Part shown: in pieces, positions 54,055-64,000 of the stretch
Layout: each line of letters opens with the position of its first letter
How positions within the stretch are numbered: the stretch's first letter is position 1
Assembly (NCBI GenBank): GCA_958510825.1
Contig: OY294044.1
Span: forward strand, 40,398,791 to 40,462,790
DNA from: Brachypterus glaber
Taxonomy: Eukaryota; Arthropoda; Insecta; Coleoptera; Kateretidae
Direction: 5' to 3'
DNA: 64,000 bases
Made by a program: the position numbers and the translations under genes
The notes under the pieces: model-generated
Told to the model about the DNA's origin: nothing
Seen by the model: only the letters and a program-made list of their open reading frames with translations
Database searches by the model: none

Positions 54055-55230
54055 TGTTATGATCCCAATATTTTATATGTAGTTAAAATTTTAAAATAAT
54101 ATTTCTTTAATATTGCGCTATGATACAATCTGGCTTCACGAGATTCGGCTTCGGTAAAGTCCGGTTTGACCTAAATTACATCGGACCCCTCCTCGGTAAT
54201 TCTTGTCGGTATAACTTAAAAGTTGTCTAGTAGTCCAAATTGTTTATAAAAATTGAATTTATGGTTAAAATGATCGTTTCAGATGTCAGAAATAGCAATT
54301 AGTTTGCAAATTGATGAGACTGAAACTCTTTTGTCGGGGTAATTAAATATGCGCGGTATCTTTGTAGATATTTTGCGCTTATAGCATTGTCAAATAAATT
54401 TAACTAGTGACCTTCTTATTAGCTATATAAACTCATGAAAAGATTCATTTTTATCCAGTTTTAGTTAGACTGCCTCCACGCCAGTTTCAAAAGTGAAAAT
54501 GTAGTTTCTGTGAGAATTAATTTTGAGATTTATTCTTGAATTAAAAATAGTTTTTAAACTTAGAAAAATTTTGAGACTTGTATTATCCGACATGAAAATA
54601 ATTGGAAACTTATAAATACTGTTAGTATGAACACTGATAGAAATTTTGACGAATATTAATTAACTTTGAAAAATATTTTGTAAAATAATTTAAATGACTT
54701 ATACGAACCAGTTTTAATATACACTAAGAAAAATGTGGACAATAAATTGGGATTTGAAAATGTTTGCGAATAGTTGGGATTTCAAATATAGAATGTTTTA
54801 AGTTAGTAGTATTTAATGGAAAACTAATATATAATGGAAATTAGAATTTAAGGGCTTTGCATAGAAATAGGACTTAGAAGTAAGAATTGATCTTTCTTGT
54901 TCTTGGAGAATTTATTCACATTTATTTAATATATTATTCTTAAGTTAAGAAGAAATCGTTTTATCTGTTTCCTAAGCGCCGTCTCCTAGAATACCCGCTC
55001 CCGAATAAAGTGATAAGTGGTTAAGTATATTCTCCGCTCGGGTATACTTTAAATATGATAGAAGATTGTATGGCCAACCTAACTGAGTAAGTTAAAATAA
55101 AAGTTAAAATTAACTGCTCGGCTATAACCAAATTATATACCACTTCACTAAATTAGTGATCGAATTTTCAACTTCACAACATTAGTAGAAAAATAATTAT
55201 TATATATTAGAAAAAATCCACTTCACTACA
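54055..55230 (+). repeat. 5' LTR
   Basis: TGTTATGATCCC...CACTTCACTACA. TATATAA at 54424-54430 and an arthropod-initiator-like CCAGTT at 54455-54460 (about 33 bp downstream) suggest the U3/R border; AATAAA at 55004-55009 would end R. Confidence 0.85.
54424..54460 (+). promoter_or_regulatory. LTR promoter: TATA box and initiator-like site
   Basis: TATATAA followed at the usual distance by TATCCAGTTTTAG. The same arrangement is kept in the 3' LTR (TATATAA at 59596-59602). Confidence 0.5.
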
Positions 55231-58200
55231 TTGGTGCTCATGTGATACGGGACTTCAAAATCGATTTTAAACCAGAAATTTTTGGCAGAAATAATTAAAA
55301 AAGAAAATCGAAAAGAAACGAAATTTGGATAAAAGAGTCTGTAAGATAAATGATTTTTTTTTATGAAAAACAAATTTTAAAAATCGTTTTTGATGTGAGA
55401 CTGGATTATTTTTGCTTAAAGTCAAAAATAGGCTAAGGGAACAGAAACTTCAGAAACTTGAATAATGGCAGAAAAGGCAAGTAGATTTTTAGAAAAGACG
55501 ATCAACATCAAAAATTGGCCGCATGAAGGGAAGAAGAGTGATATTTTGAAAAAAAATTTATGGGCTATAGAAAAATGTCAGTTGAAGGGAAGATTTTTTT
55601 TTTTTTCAAAAATGTTGGTATGTTTTTTCTCATGTTATTTTTTGTAGATTTGTAAAGTATGAAATCGTATTTAAATTTTTTTTGGAAATTATAAGTGTTT
55701 TTTGTTCAATTTTTGGTTTTTTAATTTTTATTATATTACAATGGTAGAATTTTTTGTCTTTAAAATAAAGTATAAAAATACGATTTGATACTTGGGAAAT
55801 ATTTTTTCAATAGTATTTTTTCTTTGTCAGGTTAGGTTTAGAGTATTTGATAATTTTAATTTGAACTGGACGGAAAGAAAATATATATTTAGTTTTATTC
55901 ATTAGCGTGTACCTTATTTTATTTAATGGAATAATTTTTCAGGATATTTTTATTTTTTCGATATTTTTTTTTAGTACTAATAAAAAAGAAACGTAATTAA
56001 TTTTTTTTTTAGGTTTGTATTTTATTATTTTTTTTTTTTAAAATGATATTTTTATTAAAGCGTACAATAATTATAATTATTCTCAGAATTTTTTTTTTAC
56101 TTTTTTGGAACTTATAGTACGATTTTTTTTTCTCATTTAATAGTACAGAATTTTTTTAAGTTATATTTAAAAAAAAAAAGAAATATATATATTTTTTTTA
56201 TTTTATTATTTTTTTTTTGGGAAATTTAAATTTGATTTTTTATTATTAACGCATATCTACAGTATAATTTTTTATCTTTTATTCTAAGGGTTATATTTGA
56301 TTAAATTTTTCTTGAAAACTAAATTTTGAATTTTTTATATAGAAATTAATTTTTTTTTATTAAAGTGTACCTAGATATGATTTTTTTTTAACGGTTATCA
56401 TTTATTAATTTTTTTTTAACTGGAATTTGATTGTTATTTTAATGGATACAGAAATATTTAATTTTTTTTTATTATTGTAATTCAGTGAGAAAACTTAAAC
56501 AAAATGTTTTAAAATTACCAAAAAAATATCGAGGTTTTATATGTAAGGAATGCCTACTTGGATGTAGTTTAAATATCTTGAAAAATGTTTAGTTGATTTC
56601 TGATTTTTTTTTATTACAAAAAAAAATTATTTTAAGAACCACTAATAATATTTTGTAATTTTGCTTTCAGTGTATAGGAAATACGTAAGTCTCTCTTCAC
56701 CCACAGGTGCACACTGGGTCTTTGAAAGTGTTTATGTAATAAAAATTAATAGTGTTTACGATTTAAAAATTTAATGGTTTATTTTGTGACTTCATTTTTT
56801 ATCTTAGTATATTTATAAAACAATTTTATCTATCTTATTGAAGATGTGAATAATCAGTTTATAAAAAAAGTATTTATTCGTATGGGATTAGCTACCCCAA
56901 ACGTGATGAGTATTTTTTGTTATTTTCTCAGATTTTTTTTTTGTTCTTTCGAAATAATATTTTGTTTTTGTTCTTAATTTCAGTCTATAGTTTTTTAAAA
57001 ATAATTTTAAGTCAAAGCGAATTTGTTTAGTATAATCTAAGAAAACCTACAGTTTTATGGAAAAATACTGTTTGTTCAGTACTGGCCAAACTGAACGTAA
57101 CTATATTTTTCTCCGTGTATTTAATTATTTTTTTTATGGAATTTGCAGTTTTATCGTTGGTTAATATGACTTTATTTTGTTTAGGCAAGATATTTATTGC
57201 ACAAAGAGATAGATAGTCACATATTGTCACATATGTTGCTTTCCCATTTAAATGTTTGTAAAAATAGGGAAAGCCAGTTTTTTTTGATGAAAATTATAAC
57301 AAAGATAGTTTTCTGTAAAGAAAGGTTAAAAACAAGTTGCATTGATTTAAAAATGTATGTAACAGGTTTTGTTGTAAAAAAAAACTAAGGTTAAAGGTTA
57401 TTAAAGGTTTTAAAGGTCCAGTTCAAAAATAAATTAAGGCAGCAAGTTATATATTATTGAATTTATTTTGGTTGGGGATATTAAAATACCAGTAATGTTT
57501 TTTAATGAAAGATACAATTTTTGGTATATTGGGTAAAACATATGTATAAACAAAATGAAGTTCAATAATGAGTTATGTTTTTGTTTTTTAGTATTTTTGG
57601 TGAATTCGAAATATCGTATAAAAGGTGTGCGTATATCGCATATATGTAACTAATAATAAATATATTTATTAAGCTTTTACTTTCAGAAGGCTAACGTAGT
57701 CTTTCTGCCTATAGTATTATAGAGTGTAAATAAAATAATATATCGAAGTTATTACAATAACTAGAGAACGCCTACAACGTAGGATGATTTTTTATTATAA
57801 TTTACGTAAAAGTTTGGAATATATGAGGGTTATGAGGGTTATGTTTTGTAAAAAAATAATTAACCAGTTGGTAAAAAAAATGCGTAATATATCGTTAAAC
57901 AGCTTAACGTAGTTTAAAGTAAACCAAATAAATTTATTCTGTCTCAAAGCATTTATATGATAACTTGAGAACGCCTGCGATTCATTGCAATGTAGGCTTA
58001 TTTTTATTAGGATTTATCTTGGAATTTACGTAGAAAGTTAGGATATTAGAGGGATACGTTACGTAAAGTTAGATATCGAGTTGGGAGTATAATATATTAA
58101 CGTATTATATTAAAGGTCCGAGAAATTGGTGTTATAATAAGTAACACTTGTTTGTTACATGAAAATGTTGAAGAAGGACAGAGTCCTTTATGTTTTTAAA

Positions 58201-59226
58201 TTTGCTACTTAAGCAAAAGTGGAAGTTATAAAATGGTGCAGATTTGGACTTTTGGGTTTTTGAAAAATTTGTAAGAAATTTACGAAAATGTGCGCAAAAT
58301 TTCGCAAATAGTATTACGATAGTACGATTATTAAAATCTGGAAATAGTAAGAAATTTGACAAAAAGTATTGCAATTAAGTAAAGACTCAAACTTTAAATC
58401 AGGGGGTTAGGTAGTGTTTTTAACACAGAACCAAACAGTCTTGGTTAATTCGCAATAATTTGCAGTTACCAAAGAAAATTGCCATGGAACCTGGTGACAG
58501 AAGCCGTGATGTTACCCAAGTGGAGGAATGAATTTTTGTTTCAAAACTAAAAAAAAAAAAAAAATGGGTAGTTTTTTATGAAGTATAAGATAGGCACCGA
58601 TAAATAGTCGACAAATAGTGAGTGAGGTTGGTCGCAATAAATTTTGCGAATACTATAGTATATTTTTTTTGAAATAAATGGAGTTAATTATAAAATGAGT
58701 TAGAGATTCTCGGAGAAGTAGTAGAAGTTGTATCAATACGAGGGATATTTCGAATATAGTGAGTAACGAATGATTCTAAATAGTCCAATAAGTGGCTATA
58801 TGAATATTGAACTTTATTTTTGTTGAAATATGTAAGGGGTTATTCTTTAATGGTATAATTTTTTTTTAAGTGTGCGAAGTTGCAGTTATTAAAGTTGTAT
58901 AATATTGCATATTATTAACTATATAACTTAGCAAGTTTGTCAACACGTAGTAAAGATTTTTTTTATTAAAGTTTATGGTATAATGAATAAAATAGAGATG
59001 CCTATTGTAAAGTTTATGTAAGTAATAATGTAAATTATTAACTATAAAACGTATAAGGAAGATATAACTTGTTATATCTTGTTCTTAAAAGTAATGTTTT
59101 AGTTGTTCTTATGATTTAGATATAGGTTTTTGGTCTTTGTAATGTGTTGTGAAATTCCAACTTAAGCAAGAACCGAACAGGAAAATGTTGCACATTTTCT
59201 TTTTTCAAAAATTAGGGGGAGAGCTA
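55231..59226 (+). other. Interior of the LTR element, no gene
   Basis: Very T-rich on this strand (many T7-T12 runs between 55600 and 57000). A frame at 55465-55647 begins MAEKASRFLEKTINIKNWPH but has no domain and ends in poly-F. TTATTAGCGCAT..-like and GAGAACGCCT(A/G)C phrases recur at about 57763 and 57967. No known retroviral domain in any frame. Confidence 0.7.
59214..59223 (+). promoter_or_regulatory. Polypurine tract of the LTR element
   Basis: AGGGGGAGAG, three bases before the TG that starts the 3' LTR; expected plus-strand primer position. Confidence 0.7.
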
Positions 59227-60395
59227 TGTTATGATAAGAATATTTTATATGTAGTTAAAATTTTAAAATAATATTTCTTTAATATTGCGCTATGATACAA
59301 TCTGGCTTCACTAGATTCGGCTTCGGTAAAGTCCGGTTTGACCTAAATTACATCGGACCCCTCCTCGGTAATTCTTGTCGGTATAACTTAAAAGTTGTCT
59401 AGTAGTCCAAATTGTTTATAAAAATTGAATTTATGGTTAAAATGATCGTTTCAGATGTCAGAAATAGCAATTAGTTTGCAAATTGATGAGACTGAAACTC
59501 TTTTGTCGGGGTAATTAAATATGCGCGGTATCTTTGTAGATATTTTGCGCTAATAGCATTGTCAAATAAATTTAACTAGTGACCTTCTTATTAGCTATAT
59601 AAACTCATGAAAAGATTCATTTTTATCCAGTTTTAGTTAGACTGCCTCCACGCCAGTTTCAAAAGTGAAAATGTAGTTTCTGTGAGAATTAATTTTGAGA
59701 TTTATTCTTGAATTAAAAATAGTTTTTAAACTTAGAAAAATTTTGTATTATCCGACATGAAAATAATTGGAAACTTATAAATACTGTTAGTATGAACACT
59801 GATAGAAATTTTGACGAATATTAATTAACTTTGAAAAATATTTTGTAAAATAATTTAAATGACTTATACGAACCAGTTTTAATATACACTAAGAAAAATG
59901 TGGACAATAAATTGGGATTTGAAAATGATTGCGAATAGTTGGGATTTCAAATATAGAATGTTTTAAGTTAGTAGTATTTAATGGAAAACTAATATATAAT
60001 GGAAATTAGAATTTAAGGGCTTTGCATAGAAATAGGACTTAGAAGTAAGAATTGATCTTTCATGTTCTTGGAGAATTTATTCACATTTATTTAATATATT
60101 ATTCTTAAGTTAAGAAGAAATCGTTTTATCTGTTTCCTAAGCGCCGTCTCCTAGAATACCCGCTCCCGAATAAAGTGATAAGTGGTTAAGTATATTCTCC
60201 GCTCGGGTATACTTTAAATATGATAGAAGATTGTATGGCCAACCTAACTGAGTAAGTTAAAATAAAAGTTAAAATTAACTGCTCGGCTATAACCGAATTA
60301 TATACCACTTCACTAAATTAGTGATCGAATTTTCAACTTCACAACATTAGTAGAAAAATAATTATTATATATTAGAAAAAATCCACTTCACTACA
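59227..60395 (+). repeat. 3' LTR
   Basis: Near-identical to 54055-55230. The main difference is loss of GAGACTT after AAAATTTT (about 59745) and a CCC/AAG change near the left end. Confidence 0.85.
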
Positions 60396-60555
60396 ACAAC
60401 TTAACAGGACATACGTCCCTTTTACAAAGTTGTTATAATAAACTATGAAGTAATATAAATACAATAGAGAACTTATATAAAAAAAAAAGAAAAAAACAAG
60501 ATTTGCATAAAATATTAATACTTAATTATATGAGAAAATATGATTTATAATTTTT

Positions 60556-61212
60556 CAGCATAACAAACAGATCTTAAGGAATTAATATTTGTAAAAAATA
60601 AATCTAGAACACTTCCAATGCGTTCGTAATTGGAACACATGATATATAAAGGCGAAAACATTAGAATATTGGTACGAGATGTTTTTAGGTAAAATAAAGT
60701 TCTATTCCTAGTACTAACGGATGGAAAGTGAAATTTGAGTATATTTAATAAGTATGGACTTCAATAATATTATGAAGTAATTTATACAAAAACGCTACGC
60801 TATAATAAAAACGGTGTGAAGCCATATTTACAAAACCAAATCTCTGCAGTAAACTTTTGGTAGGAGTATTAAGCGCAGGGTACTCATTATATGTTTTTAG
60901 GTACAGATACCTTAAAAACCTTTTCTGAACCTTCTCAATGCTGTTTCTGTGAATTTCATGTTTGGGGTTCCAAATAACTGCACCATAGTCCAACTTGGAC
61001 CTAACAAATGCATTATATAGCACTGTAAATGTGTGAGTATTTTGAATACCCTCAGAGTTACGAAAGATAAAACCTAATGATTTAAAAGCTGCTGAAGTTG
61101 TTTTGTTTATATGATCAACAAAGGATAATTGCGGATCAAAATATATTCCTTTGTCTTTCATAAGATCAGGTCTAGAAAGAATAGAACCAGTTGTTAAATA
61201 CACATTAAACAT
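60556..61212 (-). pseudogene. Non-LTR retrotransposon, C-terminal fragment
   Basis: From about 61212: KGIYFDPQLSFVDHINKTTS, LYNAFVRSKLDYGAVIWNP, NSIEKVQKRFLRYLYLKTYN, FVNMASHRFYYSVAFLYKLL, then a frameshift near 60755 into ILKFHFPSVSTRNRTLFYL and SNYERIGSVLDLFF, ending about 60556. This is the region after the reverse transcriptase in CR1/Jockey-group elements and is close in type to 23457-23899. The 3' UTR runs to 60396 and is interrupted there by the LTR element; the (TAAA)n tail is at 54018-54050. 5'-truncated. Confidence 0.8.
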
Positions 61213-61837
61213 ATTCAGCTGACCGACTTACGCATTTAAATATTCAAATATTTCCCACCAGGAAGTGATCCAAAGAGTTCGCACACTAGCCACAAAAGTT
61301 GTAATTATAAATTGCGACCATCATTACAAATCACTTTTCATTAATCCGTCAAACAATCAACAAGCCATGTAAGTCGAACTATTTATTCATTTGTAAACCA
61401 TTGTGAACACCAACATCTGCTAACATCCAATAAATAACTAAATTGATTCAACTTCCAATGTTTTAATTCAACTACCTCAACATAAAACCAACCGTGCACA
61501 ACATATTTTTTGGTGCTTCGACCGGACTTGGTTTTTGAGGTATTGCATTGGTATGCTAGAATTTTTTGTGTTCGTCGGTCATATTTGGGATTGAACATAT
61601 TTAATGGGAGTCATTTAATGGTATGGGTTCAGAAGTCTAAGTGGCGAAAAGCAGCCTGCAGTCGTAGTTTATACACCGGGATTGCTAATAAAATAAGGAA
61701 AAATCAATTTGTAGTTGTTACACCAAATTGGTAACCTTTATTGCACACTATATGGAATATTTATTTGCCCATCCATTATTATCAATGCTATATAAGTGAA
61801 CGAAGAAGAAGAAGAAAACATAACCCAAAAATAGTAC
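61213..61837. other. Stretch upstream of the BEL/Pao gag
   Basis: No clear LTR or primer site. A frame at 61383-61598 (-) (MFNPKYDRRTQKILAYQCNT..) has no domain that I recognise. It could hold the leader of the gag element. Confidence 0.4.
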
Positions 61838-62776
61838 ATGTGTAACGGGGGTAAGATAAGTACTCTTATATACGCAAAGATCAACAAGAAACTGTCCCTT
61901 AGATCAAGCACTAGCGGTGCATGGTCTAGTTCGAGCTCAGCTGATTTTACAGCCCCGAAAAACAATGTTGGAAAGGAGCAAAGTATTAATCAAACTAGAC
62001 CAAACACTAAGCTTCGTGCAATTCAGGTCCCCATTTTTGATGGAAAGTGCATAAACCAATTTAAATCTTTTTTTGATATATTTTTAGCTGTCATTGACAA
62101 AAACCAGGAGCTCTCTGAGGTAGAAAAACTATTTTATTTACGGTCATATCTAAAAAATGAATCTTTGTCATTAATTAGCAACTTGCCACTTGTAAACGAA
62201 AGCTATAAAGAAGCAAAAATGCTTCTTAAAAATAGATTTGACAATGATTTCATGATTATAACTTCTCATATTTCGTCCATTTTAGAAATGCCATCAATGG
62301 CAAAAAGTACCGCCGCAAATCTCAGAGATTTTGTGGCAAAAATTAGGCAACAACTAAGTGCTCTAAAAAATTTAGGTCAACCAGTCGACCATTGGAGCAT
62401 GTTGCTAATTAATGTGATATCAAAAAAGATTGACTCATATACTAATAAGGCTTTTCATTTTGACAGAGATCTAAAGAAGCTACCAACGGTGGAAGAGTTC
62501 CTGCTGTTTCTTGAGAACCGGGCAACGGCGCTGGAGGTTGTGGGACTTCCTGAGAAGCCCAAAACTGCAACGGCATGCCATACTACTGCTGCCAGGCCAG
62601 GCAAACAGAGGGATGTGAGGTGCAAGCTTTGCAACTTGCCAGGACACAAGCTTTTTAACTGTAGTAAGTTTAAAAATTTACCTATTTCTGAACGTTTAAA
62701 ATTTATTTCTGTTAATTCCAAAAGTTCATCACAAAATCGAACCCTATTTTCAAAATCCCTCCCATGTAACTCTTGA
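61838..62776 (+). CDS. BEL/Pao-type gag polyprotein, truncated
   Basis: Open for 312 codons. The body matches the conserved BEL/Pao gag segment (DUF1759 type): LRAIQVPIFDGKCINQFKSF, FDIFLAVIDKN, EVEKLFYLRSYLKNESLSLI, YKEAKMLLKNRFDNDFMI, then a retropepsin-distal-like helix region NLRDFVAKIRQQLSALKNLG, and a zinc knuckle CKLCNLPGHKLFNC (C-x2-C-x4-H-x4-C; about 62621). The usual next Cys-rich part and protease are missing: from about 62757 the sequence is the antisense of a transposase fragment. The native start is uncertain, since ATG at 61838 gives an S-rich, A-rich leader. The product would form retroelement particles; a full frame in a fragment suggests a moderately young copy. Confidence 0.75.
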   Translation: MCNGGKISTLIYAKINKKLSLRSSTSGAWSSSSSADFTAPKNNVGKEQSINQTRPNTKLRAIQVPIFDGKCINQFKSFFDIFLAVIDKNQELSEVEKLFYLRSYLKNESLSLISNLPLVNESYKEAKMLLKNRFDNDFMIITSHISSILEMPSMAKSTAANLRDFVAKIRQQLSALKNLGQPVDHWSMLLINVISKKIDSYTNKAFHFDRDLKKLPTVEEFLLFLENRATALEVVGLPEKPKTATACHTTAARPGKQRDVRCKLCNLPGHKLFNCSKFKNLPISERLKFISVNSKSSSQNRTLFSKSLPCNS

Positions 62777-63125
62777 TTAAGACATAATTTATACGGATGT
62801 AATTTAGAATTTTTAATAACCCTACTAACTGATGTTGCTGATAAATGATGTTCCCTTGTGATTATCCTTGTAGACTTGTGGGGATCATTGATAACTGCTT
62901 CTTGAATTATAGTTATAGTTTCAGGATCTTTGGTTACTGGACTTTCGCAAACTTTTTTTATGTCCCTTACTCCTCCAAAAATAAATTAACAATTCTTCGT
63001 ACGCTAAAGTAACTAATACTATCATCGGGGAACTTTTCTACTATTCTTCTCGTTGTTTCTCTTAAATTTCGAGCACATTCTCCATAAGTTAAAATAATTT
63101 CTTTCTTTACTTCTAAAGTTATCAT
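62758..63125 (-). pseudogene. Tc1/mariner-type transposase, N-terminal helix-turn-helix fragment
   Basis: From ATG at 63123-63125: MITLEVKKEIILTYGECARN, LRETTRRIVEKFPDDSISYF, SVRRIVNLFLEE, TAA (about 62961). A shifted frame continues: ESPVTKDPETITIIQEAVIN, DPHKSTRIITREHHLSATSV, SRVIKNSKLHPYKLCLNQEL. A first helix-turn-helix (family DUF4817-like), then a second (RIITREHHLSATSVSRVIK) and the HPYK phrase are typical of IS630/Tc1/mariner transposases of insects. The catalytic DDE/D domain is missing; the fragment ends at the gag junction. Confidence 0.7.
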
Positions 63126-64000
63126 TTTGGCATTCAAAACTTGGTTTTATAAAAATCTTGCTTTGTTAATTTTTTGATTATAATGTAAAATCAAATTTGA
63201 CATTTATTGTCATCATATACGACTTATTTAAAAAATTTAATTTCAAGGCATCCTACTCTTTGGCCATAGCGGGGTCATTCCATTATGCAATTGCCCTTTT
63301 TTAAGGTTTTATAAAATTAAGAATTTAAATCGAAAATTATTGTTTTTAGTGAAAAAAATTATCATATGATAAAGAAAAATTGTTACTTTTTTTAATTTTG
63401 GCATTTGAAAGTATTGTTATGCTTTTAAAAGTGCATGTGTGGAGCTCTAGCTCAAAACCAAAAGAGAGTAGAAAACTTTTGTTTTGGGTCAATTGAAGAT
63501 AATTAGGTCCATATTATCTGGTAAAAGTTTCATGTTGATATCTTTGTTAATAACGCCACAGTTTGACTGATTTGTCTACCGTGGGACACCGTATATACAA
63601 AATAAACATAGATTATAACGTAAGTAAACGAATAGTTTAATTAACCCTTGCTATATTACAAAGTGACAATTTATATCGTTACACTACCCAGAGAGTCAAA
63701 AGCCAAAATATTAGGTCCCGCAAAAATTTATTGGCTAAACTATAGCCATTTTTCTTTTTTTTTTCAAAATTTTGACTTGAATTTGGGTATTTTTGATTAC
63801 GCAGATGTTTTTTGAACTAAAAGGCTGAAATTTGGGTTTCTAGTGTAAAATTGACCAAGGAACAATAACATGGTCTCAGATTTAATCTACGACAAATATC
63901 TCCAAAAATATGGGTCAAAAACACTCAAAATTTACCAAAAAAGTCCCAAATCTTGGGGAAATGGTCAAAAAATGTTTTCTTTTGCTATCCGAGTCAGGCA
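63126..64000. other. Non-coding right end of the window
   Basis: AT-rich; 63440-63495 resembles 49720-49800 (AGCTCTAGCTCAAAACCAAA). No gene. Confidence 0.45.

Larger units (their letters stand above)
54055..60395 (+). mobile_element. Complete non-coding LTR retrotransposon (LARD-like)
   Basis: Two LTRs of 1176 and 1169 bp (54055-55230, 59227-60395), both TG...CA, differ by eye at about ten sites including a 7-bp indel. The target duplication is ACAA (54051-54054 and 60396-60399). A primer-site-like TGGTGCTCATGTGATACGGG follows the 5' LTR (55232), and a purine tract AGGGGGAGAG (59214-59223) precedes the 3' LTR. The 3996-bp interior has no gag, protease, reverse transcriptase or integrase; the longest frame is 60 codons. 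Large LTR elements with complete ends but no coding region are called LARDs; they depend on an autonomous partner. The superfamily cannot be told from ends alone. Confidence 0.85.

Overview
The window looks like arthropod, most probably insect, nuclear DNA. It is strongly AT-rich and gene-poor and is built almost entirely of nested transposable elements: Jockey/CR1-type, R4/Dong-like and Penelope-like retroelements, Ty3/gypsy and BEL/Pao gag genes, Tc1/mariner-, piggyBac- and CACTG-type inverted-repeat elements, and a Crypton-like tyrosine recombinase family. I cannot name the species. Two runs of exactly 200 N (6120-6319, 29932-30131) are scaffold gaps. Reading frames are mostly broken, so most coding calls are pseudogenes.

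Only two loci look like host-derived coding sequence. One is an intact single-exon DnaJ gene of the DNAJB13 (radial-spoke) type at 43046-44092 (-). The other is a roughly 3 kb open frame at 34895-37888 (-). It joins the restriction-like endonuclease end of a retroelement, a CYLD-type CAP-Gly domain and a USP35/38-type deubiquitinase core without a stop or intron. It is the most unusual object in the window.

Layout: 1-7600 has no gene; it holds a 1.5 kb near-perfect palindrome (995-2519) with CACTG ends and TTA duplications, and diverged dispersed repeats. 7691-16899 contains exon-like remnants of a two-zinc-finger tyrosine recombinase gene: acidic N-terminal exons, a tandemly duplicated exon with eight 15-residue repeats, zinc fingers, and recombinase boxes. 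It is interrupted by inverted-repeat elements and minisatellites. 17464-24010 is a Jockey/CR1-like element carrying two clean later insertions, a Penelope-like element (13-bp target duplication) and a 2.1 kb TA-flanked element. 24012-28609 is a second decayed recombinase copy with several insertions. 28737-33131 has (TA)n/(TAA)n arrays abutting an R4/Dong-like endonuclease end, a gap, and a GC-richer Jockey-like element. 33132-39545 has a gypsy-like LTR and gag, the chimeric deubiquitinase frame, a (GA)n tract and another non-LTR element. 39640-43045 holds foldbacks and a (CAA)n tract.

After the DnaJ gene, 44093-54017 is non-coding with a 0.5 kb tandem duplication and several foldback or MITE elements. 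54055-60395 is a structurally complete young LTR element with almost identical 1.17 kb LTRs but no gag or pol, inserted in the 3' tail of a non-LTR fragment. The right end has a BEL/Pao gag butted against a Tc1/mariner-type transposase fragment.

A recurring theme is inverted-repeat elements carrying hammerhead-ribozyme-like cores (CTGANGA, helix II, GAAA). They occur in both arms of the Penelope-like element and of two separate foldbacks (41085-41370, 51205-51797).
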